Shown piece after piece: positions 1 through 8,271 of a stretch of DNA of 64,000 nucleotides (positions are counted from its first letter, which is position 1; each line of letters starts with the position of its first letter). The DNA is from JBDWFY01 sp965275915 (GTDB lineage: Bacteria; Pseudomonadota; Alphaproteobacteria; Rhizobiales; Stappiaceae). The stretch spans positions 124,001-188,000 of the forward strand of contig CBDHYI010000004.1 of NCBI GenBank assembly GCA_965275915.1, in the 5' to 3' direction. The translations under genes and the position numbers were made by a program. Below the pieces are notes generated by a model, which saw nothing but the letters and a program-made list of their open reading frames with translations, searched no databases and was not told the origin of the DNA.

Positions 1-1033
1 GACGCGCCATAATCGGCTGATCGACAAGTTTGTTGTCAAACACACGGCGGTGCCGACAATGATGCACCGCCTGCCCGAGCGCGCTTCGCATCAGTCCGGC
101 GGAGGCAAGCGCACAGTCAAGCCGCGTCAGCGTCACCATCTCAATGATGGTCTGAATGCCCCTGCCTTCCTCACCGACCAGGTAGCCTCCGGCCCGCTCG
201 AACTCGACTTCGGACGATGCATTGGACCGGTTGCCGAGTTTGTCCTTCAGCCGCTGCAGTTTAAGGGCATTGACTGTGTCGTCGGGCAAAATGCGGGGCA
301 CCAGAAAACAGCTCAGGCCGCCCTCTGCCTGGGCAAGGATCAGAAACGCATCGGACATGGGCGCTGAAAAGAACCATTTATGGCCGCTGACGTGCCAGAG
401 CCCCTCTTCGCCGCTTTTCTCCGCGACTGTTACATTGGCCCTGACATCCGTTCCGCCCTGTTTTTCGGTCATGCCCATGCCAAGCGTGACGCCCTGCTTT
501 TTGCCGGCCTCAAGAAAACGGTTGTCGTATTTTCTGGAGAGGATGCGCGGGCGCCATTCCTTTTCGAGCGCCGGACTTTTCGCCAGCGCGGCCAGAGAGG
601 CATTGGTCATGGTCATGGGGCAAATGTGCCCGCATTCCGTCTGCGCAGTCAGAAACAGGCGCGCCGCCCGCACCTGATGGGCCGTCTTCTTTTGAGCGGC
701 AGACTGTTTGTCCCAGACGGAGCAGTGCAGACCGGCATCGACGGACCGGCGCATGATGGCATGGTAGGCAGGATGGAACTCCACCTGGTCGATCCGCCGG
801 CCGTACGGATCATGGGTCTTCAGTTTCGGCGGATTGACATTGGCAAGCCGCGCCAGCTCCGCCGCCTCGCCGGCGCCCCAGAATGCGCCGGTCGCCGCGA
901 GCTCCTGCTCGGTTTTTCCGTTGATAACTCCATCAAGGCAGGATCTGAGAATCCGGTCTTCGGCAAAAAGATTGCGGCTATAGTAAGGGGGCGTCTGATT
1001 TGCGACGGCATCCGTTTTAACATCTGCTTTCAT
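1..1033 (-). CDS. aidB: AidB-like acyl-CoA dehydrogenase, N-terminal part (cut by window edge)
   Basis: Reading the minus strand from the ATG at 1033 gives 344 open codons that run off the left edge, so about the last 200 residues of a normal 540-residue AidB are missing. The translation carries the AidB-type signatures GMGMTEKQGGTDV, SGHKWFFSAPMSDA and KDKLGNRSNASSEVEF, which mark the FAD-binding middle of this acyl-CoA dehydrogenase subgroup. In E. coli, AidB is an adaptive-response flavoprotein that binds DNA; in many bacteria the homologue may simply be an isovaleryl-CoA-type dehydrogenase. The gene is divergent from pyrB, with about 140 bases between the two starts. The family call is firm; the physiological role is not shown by the sequence. 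Confidence 0.9.
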   Translation of the reverse strand, partial: MKADVKTDAVANQTPPYYSRNLFAEDRILRSCLDGVINGKTEQELAATGAFWGAGEAAELARLANVNPPKLKTHDPYGRRIDQVEFHPAYHAIMRRSVDAGLHCSVWDKQSAAQKKTAHQVRAARLFLTAQTECGHICPMTMTNASLAALAKSPALEKEWRPRILSRKYDNRFLEAGKKQGVTLGMGMTEKQGGTDVRANVTVAEKSGEEGLWHVSGHKWFFSAPMSDAFLILAQAEGGLSCFLVPRILPDDTVNALKLQRLKDKLGNRSNASSEVEFERAGGYLVGEEGRGIQTIIEMVTLTRLDCALASAGLMRSALGQAVHHCRHRRVFDNKLVDQPIMAR

Positions 1034-1174
1034 GATCGTGGCCCCGGCAGTGCAACATTCCGGCCGATATCGCGGCAAATCCGGATCCTGCGGCTTTGCC
1101 GATTCGCCGGACCCTGTCTATTCTAACATGATGCGCCGGAACGCTTGTACTGGCCAGCGACTCCCCCTATAGAG

Positions 1175-2140
1175 ATGTCTTCGATGAACAGACAAACAAA
1201 CCATCGAAGCATCGTCTTCCCTCACCGGCATCTTCTGGGCATTGAGGGACTTCAGCCCCACGAGATTCTGCCGCTGCTGGATATGGCCGATGAGGCCGTC
1301 GAAGTCAGCCGTCAGATCGAAAAGAAAAAATCGGTTCTGCGCGGCAGAACCCAGATCAATCTCTTTTTCGAAGCCTCCACCCGAACGCAATCCTCATTCG
1401 AACTTGCCGGCAAACGGCTGGGCGCGGACGTGATGAACATGGCTGTGTCTTCGTCGTCCGTGAAAAAAGGCGAAACGCTCATCGATACGGCGTCGACCCT
1501 GAACGCCATGCGACCCGACCTGCTTGTGGTGCGTCACCATGCGGCCGGCGCGGTCCATCTGCTGGCGCAAAAGGTCGACTGCTCTGTTGTCAACGCCGGT
1601 GACGGCGCGCACGAGCATCCCACCCAGGCCCTTCTGGACGCGCTGACAATTCGGCGTCACAAGGGGAAGATCGCCCGGCTGATCGTCGCCATTTGCGGCG
1701 ACATCCTTCATTCCCGCGTTGCCCGATCCAACATCCTTCTGCTGAACGCACTGGGGGCCCGTGTGCGGGTGATCGCCCCCTCCTCCCTGCTGCCCTCCGA
1801 TATCGACCGGCTCGGTGTCGAGGTCTTCAATTCCATGGCAAAAGGCCTTGTGGACGTCGATATCGTCATGATGCTGCGCCTGCAGCGGGAACGCATGAAC
1901 GGCGCTTTGATTCCTTCCGTCCGGGAGTATTTTCGCTATTACGGACTTGACGAGGAAAAACTGAGTTTTGCGCAGCCCGATGCCCTGGTGATGCATCCCG
2001 GCCCGATGAACCGGGGCGTCGAAATCGACCCCGCCGTTGCCGATGGTCCCCGCAGCCTGATCCAGGAACAGGTTGAAATGGGCGTCGCGGTCAGAATGGC
2101 GGTGCTGGAAGCGCTGTCGGCACACCTTCCAAACAATTGA
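1175..2140 (+). CDS. pyrB: Aspartate carbamoyltransferase catalytic subunit
   Basis: The 321-residue product carries the carbamoyl-phosphate loop FFEASTRTQSSFE (STRT at residues 68-71) and the HPTQALLD motif at 148-151, both diagnostic of aspartate transcarbamoylase. It condenses carbamoyl phosphate with aspartate in the committed step of pyrimidine synthesis, in the cytoplasm. The open frame extends upstream to a TTG at 1145, and a second in-frame ATG lies at 1184. I chose the ATG at 1175, but neither site has a strong Shine-Dalgarno sequence. The next gene, a dihydroorotase homologue, starts 10 bases after the stop, so the two form an operon. No pyrI regulatory-subunit gene is present nearby. 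Confidence 0.95.
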   Translation: MSSMNRQTNHRSIVFPHRHLLGIEGLQPHEILPLLDMADEAVEVSRQIEKKKSVLRGRTQINLFFEASTRTQSSFELAGKRLGADVMNMAVSSSSVKKGETLIDTASTLNAMRPDLLVVRHHAAGAVHLLAQKVDCSVVNAGDGAHEHPTQALLDALTIRRHKGKIARLIVAICGDILHSRVARSNILLLNALGARVRVIAPSSLLPSDIDRLGVEVFNSMAKGLVDVDIVMMLRLQRERMNGALIPSVREYFRYYGLDEEKLSFAQPDALVMHPGPMNRGVEIDPAVADGPRSLIQEQVEMGVAVRMAVLEALSAHLPNN

Positions 2141-2150
2141 GGATCCGGTC

Positions 2151-3461
2151 TTGGCAGCTACCGAAAAACCCCTGGTTCTCGTGAACGCCCGGATAATCGA
2201 CCCGGTCCGGAACCTTGATGAAACAGGGACCGTGATTGTCGAGGACGGGAAAATCCTCGCTGCGGGACGGGAGGGAACCGATCAGGGCGCACCGGAGGGC
2301 GCCGAACTCGTGGACGCAACCGGTCTCGTTGTGGCGCCCGGCCTGATCGACATGCGGGTCTTTGTCGGAGAACCGGGGCGCGAGCACCGGGAAACCCTGA
2401 GATCGGCGAGCAAGGCCGCCGCCGCCGGCGGTGTCACCACCATGGTGACGATGCCGGACGGAGATCCGGTGATCGACGATCCCTCACTCGTTGATTTCAT
2501 GCTGCGGCGGGCCCGGGATACCGCTATCGTGCGCGTGCATCCGATGGCGGCGCTGACAAAAGGCCAGAACGGCAAGGAAATGACGGAAATCGGTCTCCTC
2601 AGCGAGACCGGAGCCGTCGCGTTTACCGATGGCCGGCGTTCGGTCGCAAACGCGCTGGTGATGCGGCGCCTGCTGACGTATTCCCGAGATTTCAATGCCC
2701 TGATCGTGCATTATCCTGAAAACAGCGATCTTGTCGGAGACGGTGTCATGAACGAGGGTGAGACCGCCAGCCGTCTCGGCCTGCCGGGCATCCCGCGTGA
2801 GGCGGAGATCATTCAGCTTGAGCGCGACATCCGGCTGGTCGGCCTGACGAAGGGCCGCTATCACGCCAGCCAGATCTCCTGCGAAGCGTCGGTCGATGCC
2901 GTCAGATTGGCAAAAAAAGGCAGACTGCCGGTCACCGCGGCGGCCTCAATCAACCACCTGACCCTCAATGAAAACGACATCGGTCCCTATCGGACCTTCT
3001 TCAGAATGTCACCGCCATTGCGGTCGGAAGACGACCGGCAGGCGATGGTCGAGGGCCTGAGAGACGGAACCATCGATGTCATCGTTTCCAGCCACGACCC
3101 GCAGGATGTAGAGACAAAGCGGCATCCCTTTGCCGACGCGGAAGACGGGGCGATCGGACTGGAAACCCTGCTGCCCGCCGCGTTGCGCCTGGTTCATTCG
3201 GAGGAGGTGCCCCTTATGACGGTCCTGGCAGCGATGACCTGTCATCCCGCCGCGCTGCTCGGCCTTGATGCCGGCACGCTGACGCCGGGAGCGCCCGCGG
3301 ATCTCATTGTTTTCGATCCGAACGAGCCCTGGGTTCTGAAGGAGGAAGACATCGTTTCGCGGTCGAAAAACACGCCTTTTGAAGGCGCCCGGTTTCAGGG
3401 GCGCGTCAAACGGACCGTGGTTGCGGGAATGACCGTGTTTGCCTGGGCTCAGGGCGCATAG
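2151..3461 (+). CDS. pyrC: Dihydroorotase homologue, probably non-catalytic (PyrC/PyrX type)
   Basis: This 436-residue amidohydrolase follows pyrB and starts at a TTG with GAGGA about 8 bases upstream; the frame is open further upstream inside pyrB. Family landmarks remain: PGLIDMRVFVGEPG at 64-76, YHASQIS, SINHLTLNENDIG, RMSPPLR, and a C-terminal RFQGRVKRTVVAG. However, the DxHxH zinc-ligand motif reads D-M-R-V-F, so both histidines (positions 69 and 71) are replaced, and the usual DHAPH segment reads SHDPQD. In Pseudomonas, a similar pyrB-linked PyrC-prime is an inactive partner needed for assembly of aspartate transcarbamoylase; I infer a similar structural role here. A catalytic dihydroorotase should then exist elsewhere in the genome. 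Confidence 0.88.
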   Translation: MAATEKPLVLVNARIIDPVRNLDETGTVIVEDGKILAAGREGTDQGAPEGAELVDATGLVVAPGLIDMRVFVGEPGREHRETLRSASKAAAAGGVTTMVTMPDGDPVIDDPSLVDFMLRRARDTAIVRVHPMAALTKGQNGKEMTEIGLLSETGAVAFTDGRRSVANALVMRRLLTYSRDFNALIVHYPENSDLVGDGVMNEGETASRLGLPGIPREAEIIQLERDIRLVGLTKGRYHASQISCEASVDAVRLAKKGRLPVTAAASINHLTLNENDIGPYRTFFRMSPPLRSEDDRQAMVEGLRDGTIDVIVSSHDPQDVETKRHPFADAEDGAIGLETLLPAALRLVHSEEVPLMTVLAAMTCHPAALLGLDAGTLTPGAPADLIVFDPNEPWVLKEEDIVSRSKNTPFEGARFQGRVKRTVVAGMTVFAWAQGA

Positions 3462-3515
3462 ATGAGCTCTCAGCCCAGGTGTGTTTAAAATCAGAAAATC
3501 CGACGGAAAAAACCG

Positions 3516-4127
3516 ATGCCTGATCCAATCAGTTGGTCCCTTGCCTGGCCATATTATCTTGCGGCCCTTCTTTTCGGTTATGCGCTTGGATCGATCCCCT
3601 TTGGCCTGATCCTTACCCGCCTGGCAGGACATGGCGATATCCGTGAGATCGGATCGGGAAACATCGGCACCACCAACGTGCTTCGGACCGGAAGCAAGCT
3701 GCTGGCGGCACTGACCTTGCTGGGAGATGCGCTAAAGGGCACGGTGGCCGTTCTCATCGCCGCTCGGTGGGGACCCGACGCGGCAACCCTCGCCGGGCTG
3801 GGCGCGTTTCTTGGCCACCTGTTTCCCATCTGGCTGAAATTCAAGGGCGGGAAAGGGACTGCGACCTATATCGGGCTGCTGCTTGGCCTGTTCTGGATCG
3901 CAGCGGTCGCTTTTGCGGTCGTCTGGCTGACCACGGCCTTTATCAGTCGCTATTCGTCCCTCTCCGCCCTGCTTGCGACGCTCGTCAGTCCGCTTGTTCT
4001 CATTTATTTCGACCAGTGGCAGTCTGCCGAATTGTTCGCGCTGCTGTCCGTTCTTCTATGGATCAAACACCGGTCCAATATCGGACGGCTGATTGCCGGG
4101 ACTGAATCAAAGATTGGCGGCAAGTAA
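3516..4127 (+). CDS. plsY: Glycerol-3-phosphate acyltransferase PlsY
   Basis: The 203-residue integral membrane protein transfers the acyl group of acyl-phosphate to glycerol-3-phosphate, making lysophosphatidic acid for phospholipid synthesis. The family motifs are visible: GYALGSIPFGLILTR at the N-terminus, then GSGNIGTTNVLRTG (active-site loop), and GHLFPIWLKFKGGKGTAT in the middle. About five hydrophobic segments match the PlsY fold. The ATG at 3516 follows a purine-rich stretch. It starts 54 bases after the dihydroorotase homologue and ends 7 bases before dprA, in the pyrBC-plsY-dprA order usual in rhizobia-like alphaproteobacteria. Confidence 0.96.
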   Translation: MPDPISWSLAWPYYLAALLFGYALGSIPFGLILTRLAGHGDIREIGSGNIGTTNVLRTGSKLLAALTLLGDALKGTVAVLIAARWGPDAATLAGLGAFLGHLFPIWLKFKGGKGTATYIGLLLGLFWIAAVAFAVVWLTTAFISRYSSLSALLATLVSPLVLIYFDQWQSAELFALLSVLLWIKHRSNIGRLIAGTESKIGGK

Positions 4128-4134
4128 TCCGAAA

Positions 4135-5298
4135 ATGGCGAAACAGACCGAACAGCCCGACCGCGTTCTCCTGACCGAACCCCAGCGATTGGACTGGCTG
4201 CAACTTCTCAGATCAGACAATGTCGGACCGTCAATATTCCGGGATCTGCTGAATTATTTCGGTTCGGCACGTGCCGCACTGGATGCGCTTCCTGATCTGG
4301 CCCGCCGCGGTGGCGCAAAGAACAGGATCCGCATCGCACCGCTTGAGGCCGTTGAACGCGAACTTGAAGCGCTCTCGGCGTTCGGCGCCCGTCTGGTCGC
4401 GCCCGGTGAAGACGGCTATCCGGCGCTGCTGCAGCACATTCATGCACCGCCGCCGCTTCTGGCTGTCCGCGGCTCAAAAGCGATCGCTGAGATGCCGGCC
4501 CTGTCCATTGTCGGAGGCCGAAATTCGTCGCTTGCCGGCCGACGGTTGGCCGGGGAATTTGCGAACGACCTGGGCAATGCGGGATATGCGGTTGTTTCAG
4601 GCCTTGCGCGCGGCATCGACGCTGCAGCTCATGAGGCAGCGCTTGAAACGGGGACCATAGCGGTGCTGGCCGGCGGGCCGAATGTGATCTATCCGCCTGA
4701 GCACGAGGTCCTTGCCGATCAAATCATTGTGCGCGGGGGAGCAATCGTGACAGAGATGCCGTGGTCCTGGCAGCCGCGGGCACGCGATTTTCCCAGACGC
4801 AACCGCCTGATCTCCGGTATCGGACTTGCCACCATACTCGTTGAAGCCGCCGCGCGCTCCGGCTCACTGCACACGGCACGATTTGCCCTTGAGCAAGGCC
4901 GTGAGGTGCTTGCGGTTCCCGGATCGCCGAAAGACCCGCGCTCCGCCGGCTGCAATTCACTGATTCGCCAGGGCGCGACGCTGGTAACCTCGGCCACCGA
5001 TATTCTGGAAGCGGTTACGGCACAAAAAGGTCTGTTCGAGCCGACAGAAACCGCCTCCCCTTACCCGACTGTTCCTGAGCGGATATCGGAAGATGGCACA
5101 CCGCCGTCCGCACTGCCCGAAGCATCCGGAGATCTTAGAAACCGGATCCTCCAGGCACTTGGAAGCGCGCCCCAGGAAATCGACGAGCTTTCCCGCTTTT
5201 TGAATGCGGACATCCGCGAAATCACCCTCGTGCTGCTGGAACTGGAAATCGCGGGCAAACTTGAGCGACACGCCGGCCATTCCGTGTCTCTCCTGTAA
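4135..5298 (+). CDS. dprA: DNA processing protein DprA
   Basis: The 387-residue product has a Rossmann-like DprA core beginning at ALSIVGGRNSS, with SGLARGIDAAAH, GGPNVIYPPEH, FPRRNRLISG and the SGSLHTARFALEQGR stretch, all standard DprA landmarks. An N-terminal SAM-like region and a C-terminal winged-helix region (about residues 315-387) complete the long form of the family. DprA loads RecA onto incoming single-stranded DNA during transformation and is widespread even where competence is unproven. I chose the ATG at 4135, because the earlier in-frame start at 4093 lies inside plsY. It is the last gene of the pyrBC-plsY-dprA run. Confidence 0.95.
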   Translation: MAKQTEQPDRVLLTEPQRLDWLQLLRSDNVGPSIFRDLLNYFGSARAALDALPDLARRGGAKNRIRIAPLEAVERELEALSAFGARLVAPGEDGYPALLQHIHAPPPLLAVRGSKAIAEMPALSIVGGRNSSLAGRRLAGEFANDLGNAGYAVVSGLARGIDAAAHEAALETGTIAVLAGGPNVIYPPEHEVLADQIIVRGGAIVTEMPWSWQPRARDFPRRNRLISGIGLATILVEAAARSGSLHTARFALEQGREVLAVPGSPKDPRSAGCNSLIRQGATLVTSATDILEAVTAQKGLFEPTETASPYPTVPERISEDGTPPSALPEASGDLRNRILQALGSAPQEIDELSRFLNADIREITLVLLELEIAGKLERHAGHSVSLL

Positions 5299-5649
5299 AT
5301 CAGTTAACTTCAAATACAACAGGACACACACAACAGCTTAAAGAAAACGCACCTCAGTAAAATTGGTCTACACATCTGTTTTTATGAAGAAACAGCGCTT
5401 CAAGGACATGCGCGCAGCCTGTCCTGAAATGATAAATATTTGATCATCACAGTAAGACACCACCCAACCTGAAAAAAGTCGATATTTTACGCCTACCGTT
5501 ACCAAAAAAATTCTGTTCGCCCTTGACCAGACGAATAACAAAGTCCAATTGAATGTCCGCTATGGAATTCGGATTTCAACACCATAGCTTTTTCGTGCGG
5601 CGGATAGGGGTCCGTCGGACGGCCAACAGATGATTTCCATGGGACATGC
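5299..5649. other. Intergenic region before topA
   Basis: This 350-base gap is more AT-rich than its neighbours and holds no convincing gene. A short hairpin with AGGACA and TGTCCT arms lies near 5403-5424. The gap probably carries the topA promoter and leader, but I cannot pick out firm promoter boxes. Confidence 0.5.
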
Positions 5650-8259
5650 ATGAACATAGTTATTGTGGAATCGCCCGCGAAAGCGAAAACCATCAACAAG
5701 TATCTTGGATCTGACTATCAGGTCCTGGCTTCCTACGGACACGTGCGCGACCTGCCGCCCAAGGACGGCTCCGTGTTGCCCGATGACGATTTCCAGATGA
5801 GCTGGCAGGTCGATTCCAAAAGCCAGAAACGCCTCAATGAAATCGCAAGCGCCGTCAAGAGCGCTGACAAGCTGATCCTTGCGACTGACCCCGACCGCGA
5901 GGGAGAGGCGATTTCCTGGCATGTGCTTGAAGTTCTGAACAAGAAGAAGGCCCTTAAGGACAAGCCGGTTCAGCGGGTCGTTTTCAACGCGATCACCAAG
6001 AAGGCGATCCTTGAGGCGATGGACAATCCGCGCGATCTGGATGCGCCGCTTGTCGATGCCTATCTGGCCCGCCGGGCGCTCGACTATCTGGTCGGTTTTA
6101 CCCTGTCACCGGTTCTCTGGCGCAAACTGCCAGGCGCACGGTCCGCAGGCCGGGTTCAGTCGGTTGCCCTGAGACTGATCTGCGACCGGGAAACAGAGAT
6201 CGAGAAATTCGTCTCTGTCGAATACTGGTCGCTTCTTGCAAATCTTACGACCCGTGAAGGAGCCGCTTTTCAGGCCCGCCTGACGCAATATGACGGCGAT
6301 AAGATCGGCCGTCACGATATCGGAAACGAAGAACAGGCTCAGGCAATCAAAGCCTTTTTGGAGGCAGGCAGCTACAAGGTCGCCTCGATTGAATCGAAGC
6401 CGCAGCGGCGCAACCCCTTTGCCCCGTTCACGACATCGACGCTGCAACAGGAAGCCTCTCGAAAACTCGGATTTTCCGCCACCCGGACCATGCAGGTTGC
6501 CCAGAAACTCTATGAGGGGTTCGATATTGGCGGCGAAACAACGGGCCTGATCACCTATATGCGGACCGACGGCGTCCAAATCGCCGGTGAAGCGATTGCC
6601 GAAGCCAGAAGCGTTATCGGCAGGGAATTCGGCGACAAGTATCTGCCTGAAAAGCCCCGGCATTATGCGTCCAAAGCCAAGAACGCGCAGGAGGCCCACG
6701 AAGCCATTCGTCCCACCAGCCTGTCCCGTTTGCCCAAATCGGTCGCGCAGTATCTGGATAAGGAGCAACTCGCCCTTTACGAACTGGTCTGGAAGCGGAC
6801 CATTGCCAGCCAGATGGAACCGGCGCTGATGGAGCGCACCACGATCGATATCGATGTGGCCGGGCCCGGACACACCGCGCAGGTCCGCGCCACCGGATCT
6901 GTTATCCGTTTCGACGGTTTCCTGACACTCTATCAGGAAGGCAAGGATGACGAAGAGGACGAGGAAAATCGGCGTCTTCCGGCTGTGAGTCAGGGCGAAC
7001 AGGTCAACAAACACTCGATTGAGGCCAGCCAGCATTTTACCGAACCGCCGCCGCGCTACACCGAAGCCACGCTCGTCAAAAAGATGGAAGAGCTTGGCAT
7101 CGGGCGCCCGTCGACCTATGCCTCCACACTGCAGACACTGCGGGACCGGGATTATGTCGACCTGGAAAAGAAACGGCTGATCCCGCAGGATAAAGGTCGT
7201 TTGGTCACGGCCTTTCTTGAATCCTTCTTCGAGCGCTATGTTGAATTCGACTTCACGGCCAGTCTGGAGGAGAAGCTCGACAAAATCTCCGCCGGGGAAT
7301 TGCTGTGGCGCGACGTTCTGAAGGAATTCTGGGAAGAGTTCTCCGGCGCCGTCGGTGAAATCAAGGAACTGCGGGTCAGCAATGTCATCGATACGCTGAA
7401 CGATCTTCTGGCGGCGCGGATCTTCCCGCCGCGTGAAGACGGGTCCGATCCACGCTCCTGCCCGATGTGTAAGGACGGTCGTCTTTCGCTGAAGCTTGGC
7501 CGTTACGGGTCCTTTGTCGGCTGCTCAAACTATCCGGAGTGCAAGTATACGCGCCAGCTCAACTCCTCGGCCGAAGAAGATGCCAACGGAGAGGCGGCCG
7601 ACGGTCCGAAAGTTCTGGGCATTGATCCGGAGTCGGGACTTGAAGTGACGCTGCGCAGCGGCCGTTTCGGACCTTATGTTCAATTGGGCGAAGAGGGGAA
7701 ACCCAAACGCGGCTCGCTGCCAAAGGGCTGGCTCGCGGAGGACATGGATCTGGAGAAAGCGCTTAAACTGCTCTCCCTGCCGCGCGACGTCGGCACGCAT
7801 CCGGAATCCGGAAAACCGATCACCGCGGGCATCGGCCGCTACGGTCCCTTTGTTCTGCATGACGGGCTCTATGCCAATCTGGACTCCGTTGACGAGGTGT
7901 TTACCGTCGGGATCAACCGCGCAGTGGATGCGATTGCCCAGAAAGCGGCCAATGGCGGGCGCCGCCGCACCACCGCCGCGGCCCTGAAGGAGCTTGGCGA
8001 CCATCCCGAGGAGGGCGGCGCGATCACCGTTCGCGACGGCCGGTACGGACCATACGTCAATCACGGCAAGATCAACGCCACGCTGCCCAAGGATCTCGAC
8101 CCGCAGGCGGTCACGCTGGAAAAGGCCCTTGAGCTGATCGCGGAAAAGGCCGCCAAATCAGGTAAGAAACCGGCTGCGAAGAAGAAATCCGCTGCCAAAA
8201 AGAAAACATCAGCCAAAAAGAAAACGACCGCCAAAACGCCAGCCGCCGCGGGCGAGTAG
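5650..8259 (+). CDS. topA: DNA topoisomerase I
   Basis: The 869-residue type IA topoisomerase relaxes negative supercoils. The N-terminus MNIVIVESPAKAKTI and DPDREGEAISWH form the Toprim domain. The catalytic tyrosine is Tyr303 in GLITYMRTDG. A four-cysteine zinc finger (CPMC to YPEC, residues about 604-631) is followed by repeated GRYGPY-type C-terminal DNA-binding modules. The last 30 residues are a lysine- and alanine-rich tail with AAKKK repeats like histone H1, as in other alphaproteobacterial TopA proteins. The ATG at 5650 begins exactly at the conserved Toprim strand. RNase R follows after 12 bases, so the two are probably co-transcribed. Confidence 0.97.
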   Translation: MNIVIVESPAKAKTINKYLGSDYQVLASYGHVRDLPPKDGSVLPDDDFQMSWQVDSKSQKRLNEIASAVKSADKLILATDPDREGEAISWHVLEVLNKKKALKDKPVQRVVFNAITKKAILEAMDNPRDLDAPLVDAYLARRALDYLVGFTLSPVLWRKLPGARSAGRVQSVALRLICDRETEIEKFVSVEYWSLLANLTTREGAAFQARLTQYDGDKIGRHDIGNEEQAQAIKAFLEAGSYKVASIESKPQRRNPFAPFTTSTLQQEASRKLGFSATRTMQVAQKLYEGFDIGGETTGLITYMRTDGVQIAGEAIAEARSVIGREFGDKYLPEKPRHYASKAKNAQEAHEAIRPTSLSRLPKSVAQYLDKEQLALYELVWKRTIASQMEPALMERTTIDIDVAGPGHTAQVRATGSVIRFDGFLTLYQEGKDDEEDEENRRLPAVSQGEQVNKHSIEASQHFTEPPPRYTEATLVKKMEELGIGRPSTYASTLQTLRDRDYVDLEKKRLIPQDKGRLVTAFLESFFERYVEFDFTASLEEKLDKISAGELLWRDVLKEFWEEFSGAVGEIKELRVSNVIDTLNDLLAARIFPPREDGSDPRSCPMCKDGRLSLKLGRYGSFVGCSNYPECKYTRQLNSSAEEDANGEAADGPKVLGIDPESGLEVTLRSGRFGPYVQLGEEGKPKRGSLPKGWLAEDMDLEKALKLLSLPRDVGTHPESGKPITAGIGRYGPFVLHDGLYANLDSVDEVFTVGINRAVDAIAQKAANGGRRRTTAAALKELGDHPEEGGAITVRDGRYGPYVNHGKINATLPKDLDPQAVTLEKALELIAEKAAKSGKKPAAKKKSAAKKKTSAKKKTTAKTPAAAGE

Positions 8260-8271
8260 ACGGGCTTCCCT

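Noticed and set aside
380..1126. 248-codon plus-strand open frame
   Set aside because: It mirrors the AidB-like gene on the minus strand, and only the minus-strand translation has family motifs.
6106..7035. 309-codon minus-strand frame inside topA
   Set aside because: Shadow of topA, which has full topoisomerase motifs on the plus strand.
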